Shown here: positions 5,735-6,571 of the stretch, in pieces
Position numbering within the stretch: the first letter of the stretch is position 1
How the letters are laid out: each line of letters opens with the position of its first letter
Origin: DATJPD01 sp036394195
GTDB taxonomy: Bacteria; Pseudomonadota; Alphaproteobacteria; CACIAM-22H2
DNA: 6,571 nucleotides
Assembly (NCBI GenBank): GCA_036394195.1
Contig: DASWFO010000341.1
Span: 1 to 6,571, forward strand
Direction of reading: 5' to 3'
Position numbers and translations under genes: made by a program
Notes under the pieces: generated by a model
What the model saw: the letters and a program-made list of their open reading frames with translations, nothing else
Database searches by the model: none
What the model was told of the DNA's origin: nothing

Positions 5735-6571
5735 ATGCTGCCGTCCAAAGACCGCCTGACGATCTGCTTCGCCCACGTCGCCTATCAGCTGCAAAGCCGG
5801 TTCGCCGCGCGCGGAACGGGCATCAAGAGCATCGAAGTGCGCTCGCGCGACGAGCTTCTGCGCGCCATCCCGGAGGCCGACGTGCTGGTGATTTCCGGCC
5901 TATGGCACAACACCGTGCTGGAGCCGGCCACAAAGCTCCGCTTCATCCAGTCGATCGGCGCCGGCGTCGACCAGTTCCCGCAGGACGTGCTGAAGGCCCG
6001 CGGCATTCGCTTGGCGAGTGCCCGCGGCGTGAACGAGCGCGCGGTCGCCGAGCACGCGATGGCGCTGATCCTGGCGCTGGCCCGTCGCCTGCCGGAGGCG
6101 CGGGACAATCAGAAGCGGCGCGCCTGGCGACAGATGATCGCCGAACTCGACCAGCGCGAGGACGAGCTTGCGGGCAAGACTCTGCTGATCGTCGGGCTTG
6201 GGCGCATCGGCGGGCGGCTGGCCCGCATCGCCAAGGGCTTCGACCTCCGCGTCCAGGGTATCCGCCGCGACGTCAGCGCCGACAACAACGGTGCGGATTC
6301 GATGCACACCATGGCCGAGCTTCCCGAGCTGCTGTCCCAGGCGGACATCGTGGCCCTCACCTGCCCCCTCACCCCCGAAACGACGGGCATCATCGGGACC
6401 AAGGCGCTGGCCGCGATGAAGCCCTCGGCGGTCCTGATCAATGTCGCGCGCGGGCGCTGCGTCGACGAGCCGGCGCTGATAGAGGCCCTGGCGACGGGCC
6501 GGATCTCCGGCGCCGGGCTCGACTGCTTCACCGAGGAGCCGCTGCCGCCAGCCTCGCCGCTGTGGGAGTTC
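5735..6571 (+). CDS. D-2-hydroxyacid dehydrogenase, NAD(P)-binding (partial, 3' end outside window)
   Basis: The frame opens at ATG 5735 and runs without a stop for 279 codons to the window edge; the family usually has 310-340 residues, so roughly 30-50 are missing. The catalytic domain has GAGVD at 75-79 and ARGVNERAVAEHAMALILALARRL at 96-119. The Rossmann domain begins GKTLLIVGLGRIGGRLA (147-163) with GLGRIG at 154-159. NVARG at 236-240 supplies catalytic R239, and LDCFTEEPLP (262-271) supplies E268. The catalytic His is expected just past the end. IRRD (176-179) after beta-2, without an acidic residue directly at its end, hints at NADP(H). The family reduces 2-keto acids such as glyoxylate, hydroxypyruvate or phenylpyruvate to D-2-hydroxy acids. 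The ribosome-binding site is weak (CGGGA), consistent with coupling to the receptor gene ending 10 nt before. The substrate is unassigned. Confidence 0.92.
   Translation, partial: MLPSKDRLTICFAHVAYQLQSRFAARGTGIKSIEVRSRDELLRAIPEADVLVISGLWHNTVLEPATKLRFIQSIGAGVDQFPQDVLKARGIRLASARGVNERAVAEHAMALILALARRLPEARDNQKRRAWRQMIAELDQREDELAGKTLLIVGLGRIGGRLARIAKGFDLRVQGIRRDVSADNNGADSMHTMAELPELLSQADIVALTCPLTPETTGIIGTKALAAMKPSAVLINVARGRCVDEPALIEALATGRISGAGLDCFTEEPLPPASPLWEF

Noticed and set aside
4660..5748. Upstream 363-codon extension of the minus-strand dehydrogenase frame (whole open frame 3811-5748)
   Set aside because: It is antisense to the receptor gene, has Arg/Gly/His-rich shadow composition with no recognisable domain, and the true start at 4659 has a ribosome-binding site and a family-typical N-terminus.

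Overview
This is a GC-rich chromosomal window. It looks like an alphaproteobacterium of the Bradyrhizobium/Rhodopseudomonas/Rhodoplanes kind, inferred from three things: the strong G/C third-position bias, the set of families present (HyuA/HyuB, an NMT1-like binding protein, a Bug/TctC-like receptor), and a CCCTCCCC-type palindromic intergenic repeat. The assignment rests on recall of such genomes, not on a search. I see no tRNA, rRNA, CRISPR array, transposase or attachment site, and base composition looks even across the window.

Layout. (1) Positions 1-2646, plus strand: the last 57 codons of a hydantoinase/oxoprolinase A subunit (hyuA), a complete B subunit (hyuB, 578 aa) and a short-chain dehydrogenase (SDR, 248 aa). 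They overlap by 8 and 4 nt and so form one translationally coupled unit. (2) Positions 2647-2781: a 135-bp convergent intergenic gap filled by an imperfect palindromic G/C-run repeat. It carries a 9-bp perfect hairpin and a G-quadruplex-type motif on each strand. (3) Positions 2782-4659, minus strand: a beta-hydroxyacid dehydrogenase-like gene (282 aa) followed 33 nt later by an exported NMT1/SsuA-type solute-binding protein (331 aa). (4) Positions 4660-4764: a 105-bp divergent control region. (5) Positions 4765-6571, plus strand: a TctC/Bug-type exported solute-binding protein (319 aa) and, 10 nt later, a D-2-hydroxyacid dehydrogenase cut off by the window end (279 codons, no stop).

How the genes may work together (inference): two periplasmic receptors from two different transporter classes (ABC and tripartite tricarboxylate) stand next to three unrelated NAD(P)-dependent dehydrogenases and an ATP-dependent cyclic-amide hydrolase or carboxylase-type HyuAB pair. 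This resembles a small-molecule catabolic locus: capture of a carboxylate or cyclic amide, ring opening or carboxylation by HyuAB, then oxidation or reduction of hydroxy/oxo-acid intermediates. No membrane transporter component and no regulator lies inside the window. The substrate cannot be read from the sequence.

The most unusual points are an SDR that departs from consensus at five family motifs while keeping Ser-Tyr-Lys, a beta-hydroxyacid dehydrogenase with a rebuilt substrate loop but intact catalytic Lys, and the paired G-quadruplex/palindrome element between the convergent genes. I do not see a clearly new multi-gene system beyond this.
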